Shown: in pieces, positions 25,501-34,641 of the stretch
How the letters are laid out: each line of letters starts with the position of its first letter
How positions within the stretch are numbered: position 1 is the stretch's first letter
Source of the DNA: Mucilaginibacter paludis DSM 18603
GTDB lineage: Bacteria > Bacteroidota > Bacteroidia > Sphingobacteriales > Sphingobacteriaceae
DNA: 64,000 nucleotides
Reading direction: 5' to 3'
Assembly: GCF_000166195.2 (NCBI RefSeq)
Contig: NZ_CM001403.1
Span: 5,660,432-5,724,431, forward strand
Translations under genes and position numbers: made by a program
Notes under the pieces: model-generated
Database searches by the model: none
What the model saw: the letters and a program-made list of their open reading frames with translations, nothing else
What the model was told of the DNA's origin: nothing

Positions 25501-26859
25501 ATGACAGCAATCAGTATTGATAATCCTGTGAAAAATGCAGTGTCGCCCGAGCCCAAATATTTCGACGGGTTGCCGGTGACCGGCAAACAACGAAGAATAG
25601 TGTTCCTGCTCGCTTTTGGATTTTTCTTTGATTTTATGGATAATTCAAATTTTGGCGTTGTCGCGCCTGCTATCCTCAAACTTTGGCACCTTTCTCTTCA
25701 GCAAATCGGCTGGATCAATTCTGCCTTTTTTATAGGTATGTTTATCGGCGGCATTTCAGGAGGGCATTTGTCCAATGTGTTCGGGAGGAAAAAAGTACTG
25801 CTGGCAAGCATTGCTTTTTTCTCGGTTTTTTCCTTGTTCAACGGTTTGGCACCGGGTTTTATTACCTTTTTGCTTGCCCGCCTCCTTACAGGTATAGGCA
25901 CGGCCAGCTTAGTGGTTGTAACCAATTTATACCTGATAGAAATGCTTCCGGGCGAAAGCCGTGGCCGCTGGCAGGCGCTTGTATTTGCGCTTGGCGTATT
26001 GGGCATACCCATATTAGGGCTACTCAATAAAATAATTATTCCCTCCGGTCCCGAAGCGTGGCGTGTGCTTTATTTTTTGGGCGGAGCAGGTTTCCTGGCT
26101 TTCTTTGCCGGGCTTATCTGGCTCAGGGAATCGCCGAGGTGGCTGGTATCCAAAGGGCGTATTGCTGAGGCCGAACTCATTCTGGGGGATATTACCGGGC
26201 TTGATATCCGGTTGAACCCCTCAACCAGCGTTCCTGAAAAAGCTTTTGGCTTAGTCTATACCATACGCTCGCTTACAGGCCAGGCTAATTTGAGGAGGAC
26301 GATAGTCCTTACTTCAATTTTTTGGGTTGGTTATCCGGCCTATGCCATATTGGGCTGGCTACCTACCTTGTTTTCCAAAAAGGGCTTTAGCCTTGACGAA
26401 ACGGCTTCGTTTTCGATCTGTTTAGCACTGGGTTTAACGGCGGCGTCATTCGTGGCCTCACTGATATCCGATCTTGGCGGTAGGAAATGGTCGATTATAA
26501 CCTTGTTCCTGTCCGCCGGAATTTTATCTCTGTTATACGGTCATCTCGAATCAAAGTATCTCATTTTCGGATTTGTTATTTTGTTTTCGCTGGTTGTGCA
26601 AGCGCTCAATCCTATTACTTCAACCTATCTGGCTGAGCTATATCCAACTCCTATACGGGGCCTCGCAGTGGGGCTCATATACAGTATTGGCAGAATCGCC
26701 ATTGCGTTTGTACAACTATTGATAGCGCCAATTTCCGAGAGGTTTGGAGATGTGGGCGTATTCACCTTTACGGCTGTTTTATTTGCCGTACCAGCCGCTA
26801 TAACCGCATTATGGGGAGAGCGAACCAGCGGAAGATCGCTCGAGAACCTCGCATCTTAA
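25501..26859 (+). CDS. MFS transporter, sugar-porter/AAHS type
   Basis: A 452-residue protein with 12 predicted membrane segments. MFS signatures are GGHLSNVFGRKKVLLAS (loop 2-3) and LRESPRWLVSKGRIAEAE (after segment 6), as in sugar porters and aromatic-acid symporters. It lies 44 bases after sulfatase 2 and 24 bases before the monooxygenase, so it probably carries the desulfated product or an organosulfur compound across the inner membrane. Only 4 Met and 1 Cys, unusually few for a membrane protein of this size. Confidence 0.88.
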   Translation: MTAISIDNPVKNAVSPEPKYFDGLPVTGKQRRIVFLLAFGFFFDFMDNSNFGVVAPAILKLWHLSLQQIGWINSAFFIGMFIGGISGGHLSNVFGRKKVLLASIAFFSVFSLFNGLAPGFITFLLARLLTGIGTASLVVVTNLYLIEMLPGESRGRWQALVFALGVLGIPILGLLNKIIIPSGPEAWRVLYFLGGAGFLAFFAGLIWLRESPRWLVSKGRIAEAELILGDITGLDIRLNPSTSVPEKAFGLVYTIRSLTGQANLRRTIVLTSIFWVGYPAYAILGWLPTLFSKKGFSLDETASFSICLALGLTAASFVASLISDLGGRKWSIITLFLSAGILSLLYGHLESKYLIFGFVILFSLVVQALNPITSTYLAELYPTPIRGLAVGLIYSIGRIAIAFVQLLIAPISERFGDVGVFTFTAVLFAVPAAITALWGERTSGRSLENLAS

Positions 26860-26883
26860 CCAATCATCATAAAAGCCAACAAA

Positions 26884-28233
26884 ATGTCAAATCAAGTTAA
26901 TCGGCAAATGCACCTCAATGCCTTTATCATGGGCACAGGCCAGCATTTAGCCGCCTGGAGGCATCCTTTATCTCAGAGGGATGGCGTATTCTCCATATCG
27001 CATTACAAACAAGTTGCGCAAATAGCCGAGAAAGGATTATTTGATGCGCTTTTTTTTGCTGATAACCTCGGGCTTCAGCCTGCACCGCCAGAGAGCCGGG
27101 CGCAAAATGCTAATTTTTTTTCACTGGAGCCTATTACCTTGCTGTCCTACCTTTCGGCTGTTACTGAGCATATCGGATTGATATCTACCGTATCTGCATC
27201 TTACCTGGAGCCCTTTCATCTTGCCCGAAAGTTCGCCTCGCTTGATCATATCAGCAATGGCCGCGCTGGCTGGAATTTAGTGACATCCGCAACAGATTTT
27301 GAGGCACGCAATTTTGCCCTGGACAACCAACGCGATCATTCGCTGCGCTATAGACGGGCGGCAGAGTATGCAAAAATTGTAAAAGGGTTATGGGATAGTT
27401 TTGAGGACGACGCCTTTACCTTTAATAAAGAGAGTGCACAATTTTATCAGCCGGATAAACTTCATGAGCTCAATTACAGGGGCGAGCATTTTACCGTAAA
27501 AGGGCCGCTGCATATCAGGAGGCCCGTGCAAGGTTACCCGGTAATGGTCCAGGCCGGGTCATCCGAAGATGGGCAGGAGCTGGCCGCCGAAACTGCCGAG
27601 GTTGTATTTACAGCCCAACAAACCTTGCAGGATGCCGTTGCCTTTTATCAAGGCCTTAAATCAAGACTGGCCAAATATGGCCGGAGAGAAGACGAACTGC
27701 TTATTTTGCCCGGTGTTTACCCTGTGATCGGCAAAACGGAGCAGGAAGCGAAAGCAAAGTACCAGCAGCTTCAGGATTTGATACCCGAGGCCTCCGGGCT
27801 CTTGCTGATCCACCATTTTGGATTGGATGTAACCAAATATGGTCCGGATGACCCATTTCCTGAGTTGCCACATTCCGAGGGCTTTCAATCCCGCATTAAG
27901 CTTTTATATGAACTCGCTCTCCGCGAAAATTTAACCATACGCCAGGTATTTCAGCGGGTAGCGGGAGGGCGGGGCCACTGGACTATTTTCGGCACACCAG
28001 CATCTATTGCCGATCAGCTCGAGGAATGGTTCACAAACTTTGCCGCCGACGGGTTTAACGTGATGCCTCCGCTTTTGCCGTCAGGATTAAGTGAGTTTGT
28101 TGAGCAGGTTATTCCCGAATTACAGGGCAGGGGCCTGTTCCGTACAGCTTATGAAGGAAGAACGCTGAGGGAGAATTTGGGACTGAAAAGGCCGCAAAAT
28201 CAGTATGCCGGCTATACATCCAACACTTTTTAA
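26884..28233 (+). CDS. LLM-class flavin monooxygenase, NtaA/SnaA/DszA(DmoA) family
   Basis: A 449-residue bacterial-luciferase-like enzyme of the NtaA/SnaA/DszA group. Recognisable blocks: HLAAWRHP, GLFDALFFADNLG, LSAVTEHIGLISTVSASYLEPFHLARKFASLDHISNGRAGWNLVTS, and PVMVQAGSSEDGQ. The family uses FMNH2 from a separate reductase and O2. Characterised members cleave C-N or C-S bonds, including dibenzothiophene sulfone (DszA) and dimethyl sulfide (DmoA). In this neighbourhood C-S cleavage releasing sulfite is a reasonable guess, and would feed the sulfite dehydrogenase at 1799. No flavin reductase gene is visible. No Cys, 5 Met; no signal peptide, so cytoplasmic. Confidence 0.9.
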   Translation: MSNQVNRQMHLNAFIMGTGQHLAAWRHPLSQRDGVFSISHYKQVAQIAEKGLFDALFFADNLGLQPAPPESRAQNANFFSLEPITLLSYLSAVTEHIGLISTVSASYLEPFHLARKFASLDHISNGRAGWNLVTSATDFEARNFALDNQRDHSLRYRRAAEYAKIVKGLWDSFEDDAFTFNKESAQFYQPDKLHELNYRGEHFTVKGPLHIRRPVQGYPVMVQAGSSEDGQELAAETAEVVFTAQQTLQDAVAFYQGLKSRLAKYGRREDELLILPGVYPVIGKTEQEAKAKYQQLQDLIPEASGLLLIHHFGLDVTKYGPDDPFPELPHSEGFQSRIKLLYELALRENLTIRQVFQRVAGGRGHWTIFGTPASIADQLEEWFTNFAADGFNVMPPLLPSGLSEFVEQVIPELQGRGLFRTAYEGRTLRENLGLKRPQNQYAGYTSNTF

Positions 28234-28264
28234 ACAACTTTTACAGATATAAATCAATAAAAAA

Positions 28265-30082
28265 ATGAAGAACAGAATAATTATTGTCTTTGCCATAGCG
28301 GGCAGCGGTTTTCTTAACCGGCCCGTATTCAGTCAGAATATTTCGCAGCAGCAGGAGCCGTTTAAGGGCGTGATAGGCAGAACTGTAGCGGAGTCAAAAG
28401 CAGCCTGGACAGCACAGATCAAGGCTCCGGCCGGGGCGCCAAACATTGTATGGATACTGCTGGATGATGTTGGCTTTGGAGCTTCAAGTACCTTTGGAGG
28501 CCAGATAAGTACGCCCACATTTGATGATTTAGCCAATAACGGCCTAAGGTACACCAATTTTCATACCGCCGGGGTTTGTGCGCCGAGCCGGGCCGCACTG
28601 TTAACGGGACGAAATCACCACGATGTTCACATGGGCATGTTTGCACATACTTTTATGACCGGAGGGTTCCCGGGATATGACGGCAGGATACCTTCTGATA
28701 AAGGTACTATTGCGGAGATACTCAGGGAAAGCGGTTACAATACCTTTGCCGTGGGCAAATACGGCGTAACACCGGACGAAGACGCAACTGATGCTGGTCC
28801 GTTTGACCGCTGGCCATCGGGTAAGGGCTTTGAACATTTTTTTGGTTTCTTAGGTTCGCAAACCGATCAATATAAGCCGGATCTGGTTGAAGATAACGCG
28901 CACGTAACGCCCGACGGCAGGCATTTGAACGAACAGATTACCGACAAAGCCATCAGCTTTATAGACAGGCAGCAGAACGCAAAATCAGGTAAACCGTTTT
29001 TTCTGTATTACGCGCCCGGCGCAACACATGCTCCCCACCAGGTAGCCACACAGTGGAGCGATGCTTATAAAGGCAAGTTTGACAAAGGCTGGGACGTGTT
29101 TAGAGAAGAGGTATTTAAAAAGCAAAAGCAACTTGGCTTAATTCCGGCTAATGGCGTATTACCGGAGCGTAATCCAAATATTAAGGCCTGGGCGTCGCTA
29201 TCTGCTGATGAGAAGAAACTGTATGCCCGTTTTATGGAAGTTTACGCCGGGTATCTAACTTATACCGATCACGAAATAGGGCGGGTGATCAACCATTTAA
29301 AGGAAATTAAACAACTTGATAATACCCTGGTGTTTGTGGTGATTGGTGATAACGGCGCCAGTAAGGAAGGAACCCTCAACGGGGATATCGACAGGGCCTT
29401 ATTCTCAAAGCCGCTTCCGGAAGAAGAAAACATCAAGTATAATTTAAGCAAAATAGATCAGATAGGTAAACCGGAAGGTACCGAAGTAAATTATCCTTTA
29501 GGCTGGGCGCAGGCTGCTAATACACCATTTAAATTCTGGAAAACAGATGCAAACGCAGAGGGCGCAACCAGGAATCCGCTGATTGTATATTACCCGAAAG
29601 GGATTAAAGAGAAAGGCGGCATCAGAACCCAGTACGGCCATGTAATAGATCTGCTGCCGACAACCATTGATTATATAGGAATTAAAGCGCCGGAATTTAT
29701 CCGGGGGATTAAGCAGGATTCCATCCAGGGCACTTCGCTGGTATATTCTTTTGATAATGCCCATGCTCCATCCAAACATACAGAGCAGTTATACTATATT
29801 TTTGGGGCACGCGCCATTTACAAAGATGGCTGGAAGGCGGGGCTTCCTTATTCTAAACAATTCTTGAATCTTTATGATCCGGCCTCACTCGTACAGGACG
29901 AAAACGCCTGGGAACTATATAATCTGAATAATGACTTTAATGAACGGATCGACCTGGCCAAAAGGTACCCGGAGAAACTGGCCGAATTAAAGGCACTGTT
30001 CGAAGAGCAGGCTAAAAAGCATCATCTGTATCCTTTTATCACCTACGACGACCTAGTTAAAGGGAAACTGCGAAAAGATTAA
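28265..30082 (+). CDS. secreted arylsulfatase (formylglycine, S1 family) 3
   Basis: A 605-residue sulfatase with a signal peptide (about residues 1-23). It has LLDDVGFG for metal binding and the formylglycine motif C105-A-P-S-R in GVCAPSRAALLTGRNHHDVHMG. This form, with the following GRNHH and the GFEHFFGFLGSQTDQY segment, is close to the AtsA-type arylsulfatases, unlike the other two in the window (CSPSR). GDNGASKEG provides later metal ligands. It follows the monooxygenase after 31 bases and ends the main operon run. Cys105 is the only cysteine. Confidence 0.94.
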   Translation: MKNRIIIVFAIAGSGFLNRPVFSQNISQQQEPFKGVIGRTVAESKAAWTAQIKAPAGAPNIVWILLDDVGFGASSTFGGQISTPTFDDLANNGLRYTNFHTAGVCAPSRAALLTGRNHHDVHMGMFAHTFMTGGFPGYDGRIPSDKGTIAEILRESGYNTFAVGKYGVTPDEDATDAGPFDRWPSGKGFEHFFGFLGSQTDQYKPDLVEDNAHVTPDGRHLNEQITDKAISFIDRQQNAKSGKPFFLYYAPGATHAPHQVATQWSDAYKGKFDKGWDVFREEVFKKQKQLGLIPANGVLPERNPNIKAWASLSADEKKLYARFMEVYAGYLTYTDHEIGRVINHLKEIKQLDNTLVFVVIGDNGASKEGTLNGDIDRALFSKPLPEEENIKYNLSKIDQIGKPEGTEVNYPLGWAQAANTPFKFWKTDANAEGATRNPLIVYYPKGIKEKGGIRTQYGHVIDLLPTTIDYIGIKAPEFIRGIKQDSIQGTSLVYSFDNAHAPSKHTEQLYYIFGARAIYKDGWKAGLPYSKQFLNLYDPASLVQDENAWELYNLNNDFNERIDLAKRYPEKLAELKALFEEQAKKHHLYPFITYDDLVKGKLRKD

Positions 30083-30176
30083 TAATTACAATTTACCTGC
30101 GGCGAAATGCCACTCCAAGCAACGGTTAGCAGTGCTGTGCTTTAATGCGCCGCAGCTAACTTTAAATAACATATAT

Positions 30177-30941
30177 ATGAAATACCTGCAAATTTGTTCA
30201 CTATTAATTATAGTGATTTTCTTTAGTACCAACCTCAAGGCACAATCTTCTTCAACCAAGCCGACCATTATATTGGTTCATGGTATATGGGCCGACGGCT
30301 CCTCCTGGAGCGACGAGATAGCCGCCCTGCAAGCGAAAGGTTACGACGTTGTATCGGTCCAAAATCCTTTAACATCCCTTGCCGATGACGTTGCTGCAAC
30401 CAAACGCGCGATAGACCGGGCACCGGGAAAAGTGATACTGGTAGCACACTCCTGGGGAGGCTATGTAATTACCCAGGCAGGTAATGATCCAAAGGTGCTT
30501 GGCCTGGTTTATATCGCCGCCCTGGTGCCGGAGGTGGGCGAAACACTTCCCGCGCTATCCGGTAATGCCGCAGCGACGGAACTGGTCAGATATGTCAGGC
30601 CATTTAATGGTTTTCTGTACCTGTCAAAAGATGGAATTGATCATATTTTCGGCGGAGACCTGACCACTAAACAACAGGGGATTGCTTATGCCACGCAATT
30701 GCCCGCCGCCCAATCATTATTCACCGACAAAGTGGAAAACGCGGCCTGGAAAACCAAGCCCAGCTGGTATGTTGTTGCCACCGCTGATAAAGCGATCAAT
30801 CCGGACCTGGAACGTTTCATGGCCAAAAGGATCAAAGCCAAAACGACGGAAATTGATGCAAGCCACGCGGTAATCCTGTCACATCCGAAAGAGATTACAG
30901 ACCTGATCGAAGCGGCTGCAGTCTTTCCGTATCAGCAATGA
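30177..30941 (+). CDS. secreted alpha/beta hydrolase (esterase-like)
   Basis: I place the start at the ATG at 30177 (MKYLQICSLLII), which gives a proper signal peptide and 254 residues; the longer frame from 30132 lacks one at its N-terminus. The body is an alpha/beta hydrolase: ILVHGIWADGSSW (oxyanion region), nucleophile elbow AHSWGG, and a C-terminal DASHAVILSHPKE with the catalytic His. It resembles the small esterases related to plant salicylate esterase. It may hydrolyse an ester freed by the sulfatases; it lies 94 bases after sulfatase 3. Confidence 0.88.
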   Translation: MKYLQICSLLIIVIFFSTNLKAQSSSTKPTIILVHGIWADGSSWSDEIAALQAKGYDVVSVQNPLTSLADDVAATKRAIDRAPGKVILVAHSWGGYVITQAGNDPKVLGLVYIAALVPEVGETLPALSGNAAATELVRYVRPFNGFLYLSKDGIDHIFGGDLTTKQQGIAYATQLPAAQSLFTDKVENAAWKTKPSWYVVATADKAINPDLERFMAKRIKAKTTEIDASHAVILSHPKEITDLIEAAAVFPYQQ

Positions 30942-31136
30942 TCCATCAAAACGATTACGTTTATTAAGTAGACGATAAGCTTATACCTGTTCGTACTTCA
31001 AACAGGGGCATGCTATTTATTGGCATACTGGTCTATGTTTTTAGCGAAAGCATATTAATAAACAAGGGTAAACAATATGCTATTGATCCATAGAATACCG
31101 GCGGTAAGCCACGCATTATCGAAAATATATCAACAT

Positions 31137-31167
31137 CATCAACGGCAATCCAGGATTGCCGTTGATG
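31137..31167. repeat. perfect inverted repeat, 15-bp arms, 1-base loop
   Basis: CATCAACGGCAATCC / GGATTGCCGTTGATG around a single A. There is no T-run on either side, so it is unlike an intrinsic terminator. It could be a protein-binding or recombination site, or an extruded DNA hairpin. Confidence 0.7.
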
Positions 31168-31521
31168 AAATAAACTACCGTGGGGGATATATCCCCGTGA
31201 ATTTGATAATATCCTCCGGCAGCGGTAGCGCGTACCTTAAATCATTGGGCATTAATTGTAAGCCTGCCCGTTACCGTCTTGGTTAAAGTGATATTGCCCT
31301 CTTTTTATGCAGCCTTTTTTAATCTGCTCAGCGCGAGCGGCGCATTAGTAGATCCTTCGACTAAACGGTATTTTAAACCGTTTTTAAGTCAAATTGATAT
31401 CTGGGAATGATACGAAAATTCAACCAGGCCAAAAATGGAAGGAAGAAATAAAACGGACTATTGGCACAACTAAAGTTGCGATATTATTAGTAAGTATAGA
31501 TTTTTAGGTTCGGAATTTATA

Positions 31522-31725
31522 GTGTCTGACGAGTTGCCACCGTTATTAAAAGCAGCAGAGAAAAATGGTGCAGTGATGTTAATAGTTATTCTTTCTGAAT
31601 TGATAACCAATTCGGTTCTACACAGTCAATCGACAGTATTTGCTCTAATGTTCGTTGATCGATATAAAACAAAAAGCATACTTTCCATTAGAACGAACTG
31701 TTCATTAATGAAGTCTTCTAAATAA
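31522..31725 (+). pseudogene. possible fragment of an anti-sigma/HATPase-type protein
   Basis: A GTG-started 67-residue ORF contains LIVILSELITNSVLHSQ, which resembles the N-box of HATPase_c_2 anti-sigma factors (ELVTNAxxHA). The chain stops before the G1 (DxGxG) box, so if the match is real this is only a remnant. It may equally be chance. Confidence 0.22.
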
Positions 31726-31919
31726 CCGTATCGTCCAATCATTTAAGTATTTGTTTGGTAAAAGGGATGATCTTTGTCCGTTATTACAGATGTAAACTTA
31801 GGTAATGTTGCAATTTGTAAAACTGATTATTTTAGCTAAATCCTGATTTTTAAGTTCATTATTTCTAAAAGATATTAGAAATAATTCTGAGGTAATTTTA
31901 ACGTTGTCATATAAAATAT

Positions 31920-32027
31920 ATGGCATCAGTAAAAATATTTCCCAGACTTGATAAAGTAAACAAACAAGGCCAAGTACCTATGTATCTTCGGTTAACAAAG
32001 AATCGCAAATCAAAGTACGTAGCACTA
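31920..32027 (+). pseudogene. tyrosine recombinase (integrase), 5' part, split by IS630
   Basis: ATG at 31920 encodes 36 residues beginning MASVKIFPRLDKVNKQGQ and continuing MYLRLTKNRKSKYVAL, the arm-DNA-binding start of Bacteroidota phage-type integrases. At 32027 the frame meets the left end of the IS630 element. Joined to the part at 33230 (with one copy of the duplicated TA) the frame continues exactly as YVAL-DVYIDPKNWN, a typical integrase sequence. Confidence 0.88.
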
Positions 32028-33227
32028 GTGTCGCGTCAATTTGATATTGTCGTATATTTATTATACCTTTATCATCCAAAACGGATATGATAAAGTATAG
32101 AGTAACGTTAACAGAAGAAGAGCGGGGGCGGCTAAGTGCAATAATCAGCAAGGGTTCTCACAGTGCCCAACAGTATCGCAATGCTTATATTTTATTGAAT
32201 TGCGATGAAAGTGGACTTGGGGAAAAGATCATCAACGAAGAAGTCAGCCGTGTTTTAAAAGTAAGCATGCGAATGATTGACCGGGTCAAACAGCGTTTTG
32301 TTGAAGACGGTTTTGAAGCGTGCCTGGACCGTAAGCCTATAATCAAGACAAAAGCAAAAAAAATAGACGGGGAAGCCGAGGCGCATTTAATAGCATTAAG
32401 TTGTGGCAAAGCACCCGAAGGCTTTTCAAAATGGTCGCTACGTTTATTGGCTGATAAAATGGTTGAGTTGAAATATGTAGAAGATATTTCCTATGAAACG
32501 ATAAGAAAGACGTTAAAAAAAACGAGTTAAAACCCTGGAAAGTAAAAGGCTGGGTAATACCACCGCACCAAAGCAGTGATTTTGTTGCTAATATGGAGCA
32601 TTTGCTGGATGTATATAAACGACCTTATAGCCAAGAGTTTCCGGTCGTTTGTATGGATGAGTCCCCAAAACAGCTGATTACAGAAACACGGTTGCCCATC
32701 CCAATGAAACCCGGACAAGATGCTCGGGAAGATTTTGAATATGCGCGTTGCGGGGTAGCCAATATATTCTTGGCATCAGAGCCATTGAACGGGAAAAGAT
32801 ATGTGGAGGTGACAGAACGGAAAACAAAAACAGACTGGGCAAAATTCATCAAACAAATAGCCGACGATTGGTACCCGAAAGTCACTAAAATAACCTTGGT
32901 AATGGATAACCTTGGCACACATAAACCAGCAGCGTTGTACGAGGCCTTTGAGCCGAAAGAAGCCAAACGACTAAGGGACAGGTTTGAATTTGTTTACACC
33001 CCAAAGCATGGCAGTTGGTTGAACATGGCAGAAATAGAGTTAAATGTTTTGATGGGACAATGTCTAAACCGAAGGATTGACAATATCAAAAAGATGCAAA
33101 AAGAAGTGTTGGCCTGGCAAACCCACCGAAACAATAAAGAAGCTACCATTAACTGGCAATTTACAAATGACGATGCAAGGATTAAACTCAAACACCTTTA
33201 CCCGACAATTTTAACTTGACGTGACAC
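32028..33227 (+). mobile_element. intact IS630-family insertion sequence (1200 bp)
   Basis: Terminal inverted repeats: left 32028-32052 and right 33203-33227 match at 21 of 25 positions, each beginning GTGTC. The element is flanked by TA at 32026-32027 and 33228-33229, the 2-bp duplication made by IS630/Tc1-mariner elements. It carries two overlapping ORFs that form one transposase by frameshifting. It interrupts the integrase gene. Confidence 0.95.
32087..33219 (+). CDS. IS630 transposase, ORFA-ORFB with -1 frameshift
   Basis: ORFA (32087-32530, 147 residues) carries helix-turn-helix DNA-binding segments, including NEEVSRVLKVSMRMIDRVKQ. ORFB, in the -1 frame, carries the DDE catalytic core: VVCMDESPKQL (first Asp), ITLVMDNLGTH (second Asp), and KHGSWLNMAEIE (Glu). 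The join is at an A8 run (32515-32522) reading A-AAA-AAC, a known type of -1 slippery heptamer. After slipping, the frame continues KKNELKPWKVKGWVIPP, as in fused IS630 transposases. All catalytic residues are present, so the element may be active. Confidence 0.92.
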
Positions 33228-33229
33228 TA

Positions 33230-34375
33230 GATGTTTATATTGATCCCAAGAATTGGAATCCGCAAACCGGTAAAATAAAGCCGGGAGCGAAAAACGCCAG
33301 CCAGATCAATAGTTTTCTGGCTGTAAAAGAGGCTGAAGCGGAAGCACTCGCTTTGGAAATGGAAAGCAAATCTAAATTCATCACAGCTTATGATATTAAA
33401 TCGAAGATAATTGGAAAGGCGCCGGAAGACTTCTTTGCATTCGTGGAGATGCATCGTAAAACGTTGTATGAAAACTTAAAGATCGGTTCAATCAGGCGAT
33501 GCGATGGCGTTGTTGCCAAATTGAAAAGATTCTGCAATGATGAACCTTTATTCTTTGATGAGATTAGCGTAAAATTCATTCAAGATTTCCATCAGCATCT
33601 CAGCGATAAACTCCATAACCAAGCCAATACCATTCATTCTAATCTCAAAGTGATCAGAAAAATGGTTATTTATGCCGTCAATGAAGAGATGATGCCTGCG
33701 GAAAAGAATCCCTTTAATAAGATCAAACTAAAGGGAGAAAAAACTAAAAGGGCATTTTTGTTGGATGATGAATTAGAAAGATTAGAAAAGCTGGAGCTGG
33801 AAGAATTGAGCATGCTTAATCATCATCGAAACCTATATGTTTTTAGTGCTTATTCGGGAGGAGTTCGCATTTCTGATTTGCTAATGATGCGATGGGAGAA
33901 TTTTGATGGGGAACACTTATTCTTCCAGATCAGAAAAACAAAGGAAGATCTAAGCATAAAGCTACCCAAGAAATCATTAAATCTTTTATCTTTTTACCGC
34001 GCATTTGCAAAAAAGAAATCAATTGGAAGCGATATTGAACCCCGATCATTTATTTTTCCACTGTTACGCATTGACAAAGATGAAACTGATGAACTTCGGA
34101 TATTTAAAGCCATTTCATCCGCTACGGCATATACCAATAAAAACCTGCGACAATTAATTAAACGTGCTAAGATTGATAAGGAGATCTCTTTTCATACCGC
34201 CAGGCATAGCTGGGCTGTCAGGGCATTGCAAAAGGGTATGCGTATTGAATATGTATCCAAGCTAATGGGGCACGCATCGGTTAAACAGACGGAAGTCTAC
34301 GCCAAGATATTGAATATGGAATTGGATAAGGCCATGTCTGTTTTCGATAAAATAGAACGCAAGGGCAGAGCGTGA
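33230..34375 (+). pseudogene. tyrosine recombinase (integrase), 3' part with full catalytic domain
   Basis: 381 codons continue the integrase from 31920-32027; the restored protein would have about 417 residues. It contains a SAM-like core-binding domain (FFAFVEMHRKTLYENLKIGS...) and the catalytic domain with YSGGVRISDLLMMRW (Arg), HTARHSW (His-x-x-Arg), GHASVKQTEVYAK (His and Tyr nucleophile). A GTG at 33221 inside the IS end could start a protein lacking the arm-binding domain. The gene reads toward tRNA-Lys 194 bases downstream, a typical arrangement for elements integrated at a tRNA 3' end. Confidence 0.92.
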
Positions 34376-34522
34376 ATGTGTTTATCTATGAATATGGCCA
34401 ATGCTAAAATGGCATAAATGAATTGTTTATAAAAATTTTCGCCAGGGCCCGGCAGGGATCACCCAAAACAGAATTAGAGCCAAGGGTTCAAATGTTTTAC
34501 CTATGTTGTACCTGTAACTAAA

Positions 34523-34555
34523 AACGCCTTGTAAGTAGTTGACTTACAAGGCGTT
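34523..34555 (-). terminator. terminator of tRNA-Lys
   Basis: 13-bp perfect arms AACGCCTTGTAAG / CTTACAAGGCGTT with a 7-base loop; on the minus strand it is followed by TTTT. It lies 13 bases beyond the tRNA-Lys 3' end. Confidence 0.8.
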
Positions 34556-34568
34556 GCCAAAAAAATCG

Positions 34569-34641
34569 TGATCCCGCTGGGATTCGAACCCAGGACCCCA
34601 ACATTAAAAGTGTTATGCTCTACCAGCTGAGCTACGGAATC
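34569..34641 (-). tRNA. tRNA-Lys(TTT)
   Basis: Minus-strand cloverleaf: acceptor GATTCCG/CGGGATC (one G-T pair), D-arm GCTC...GAGC, anticodon loop CTTTTAA (anticodon TTT), T-arm CTGGG-TTCGAAT-CCCAG, discriminator A, 73 nt without CCA. Its 3' end points to the integrase, so it is the likely attachment site of the island. Confidence 0.96.

Larger units (their letters stand above)
30942..31919. other. gene-poor region before the integrase
   Basis: Nearly 1 kb with no intact gene I can support. It holds one perfect 15-bp inverted repeat (31137-31167) and a short ORF fragment at 31522-31725 (both listed separately). Base composition becomes AT-rich toward the integrase, as is common at the end of integrated elements. 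Confidence 0.6.

Noticed and set aside
31077..31286. 69-codon ORF across the 15-bp inverted repeat
   Set aside because: Its sequence is dominated by translation of the inverted repeat and lacks a recognisable domain.
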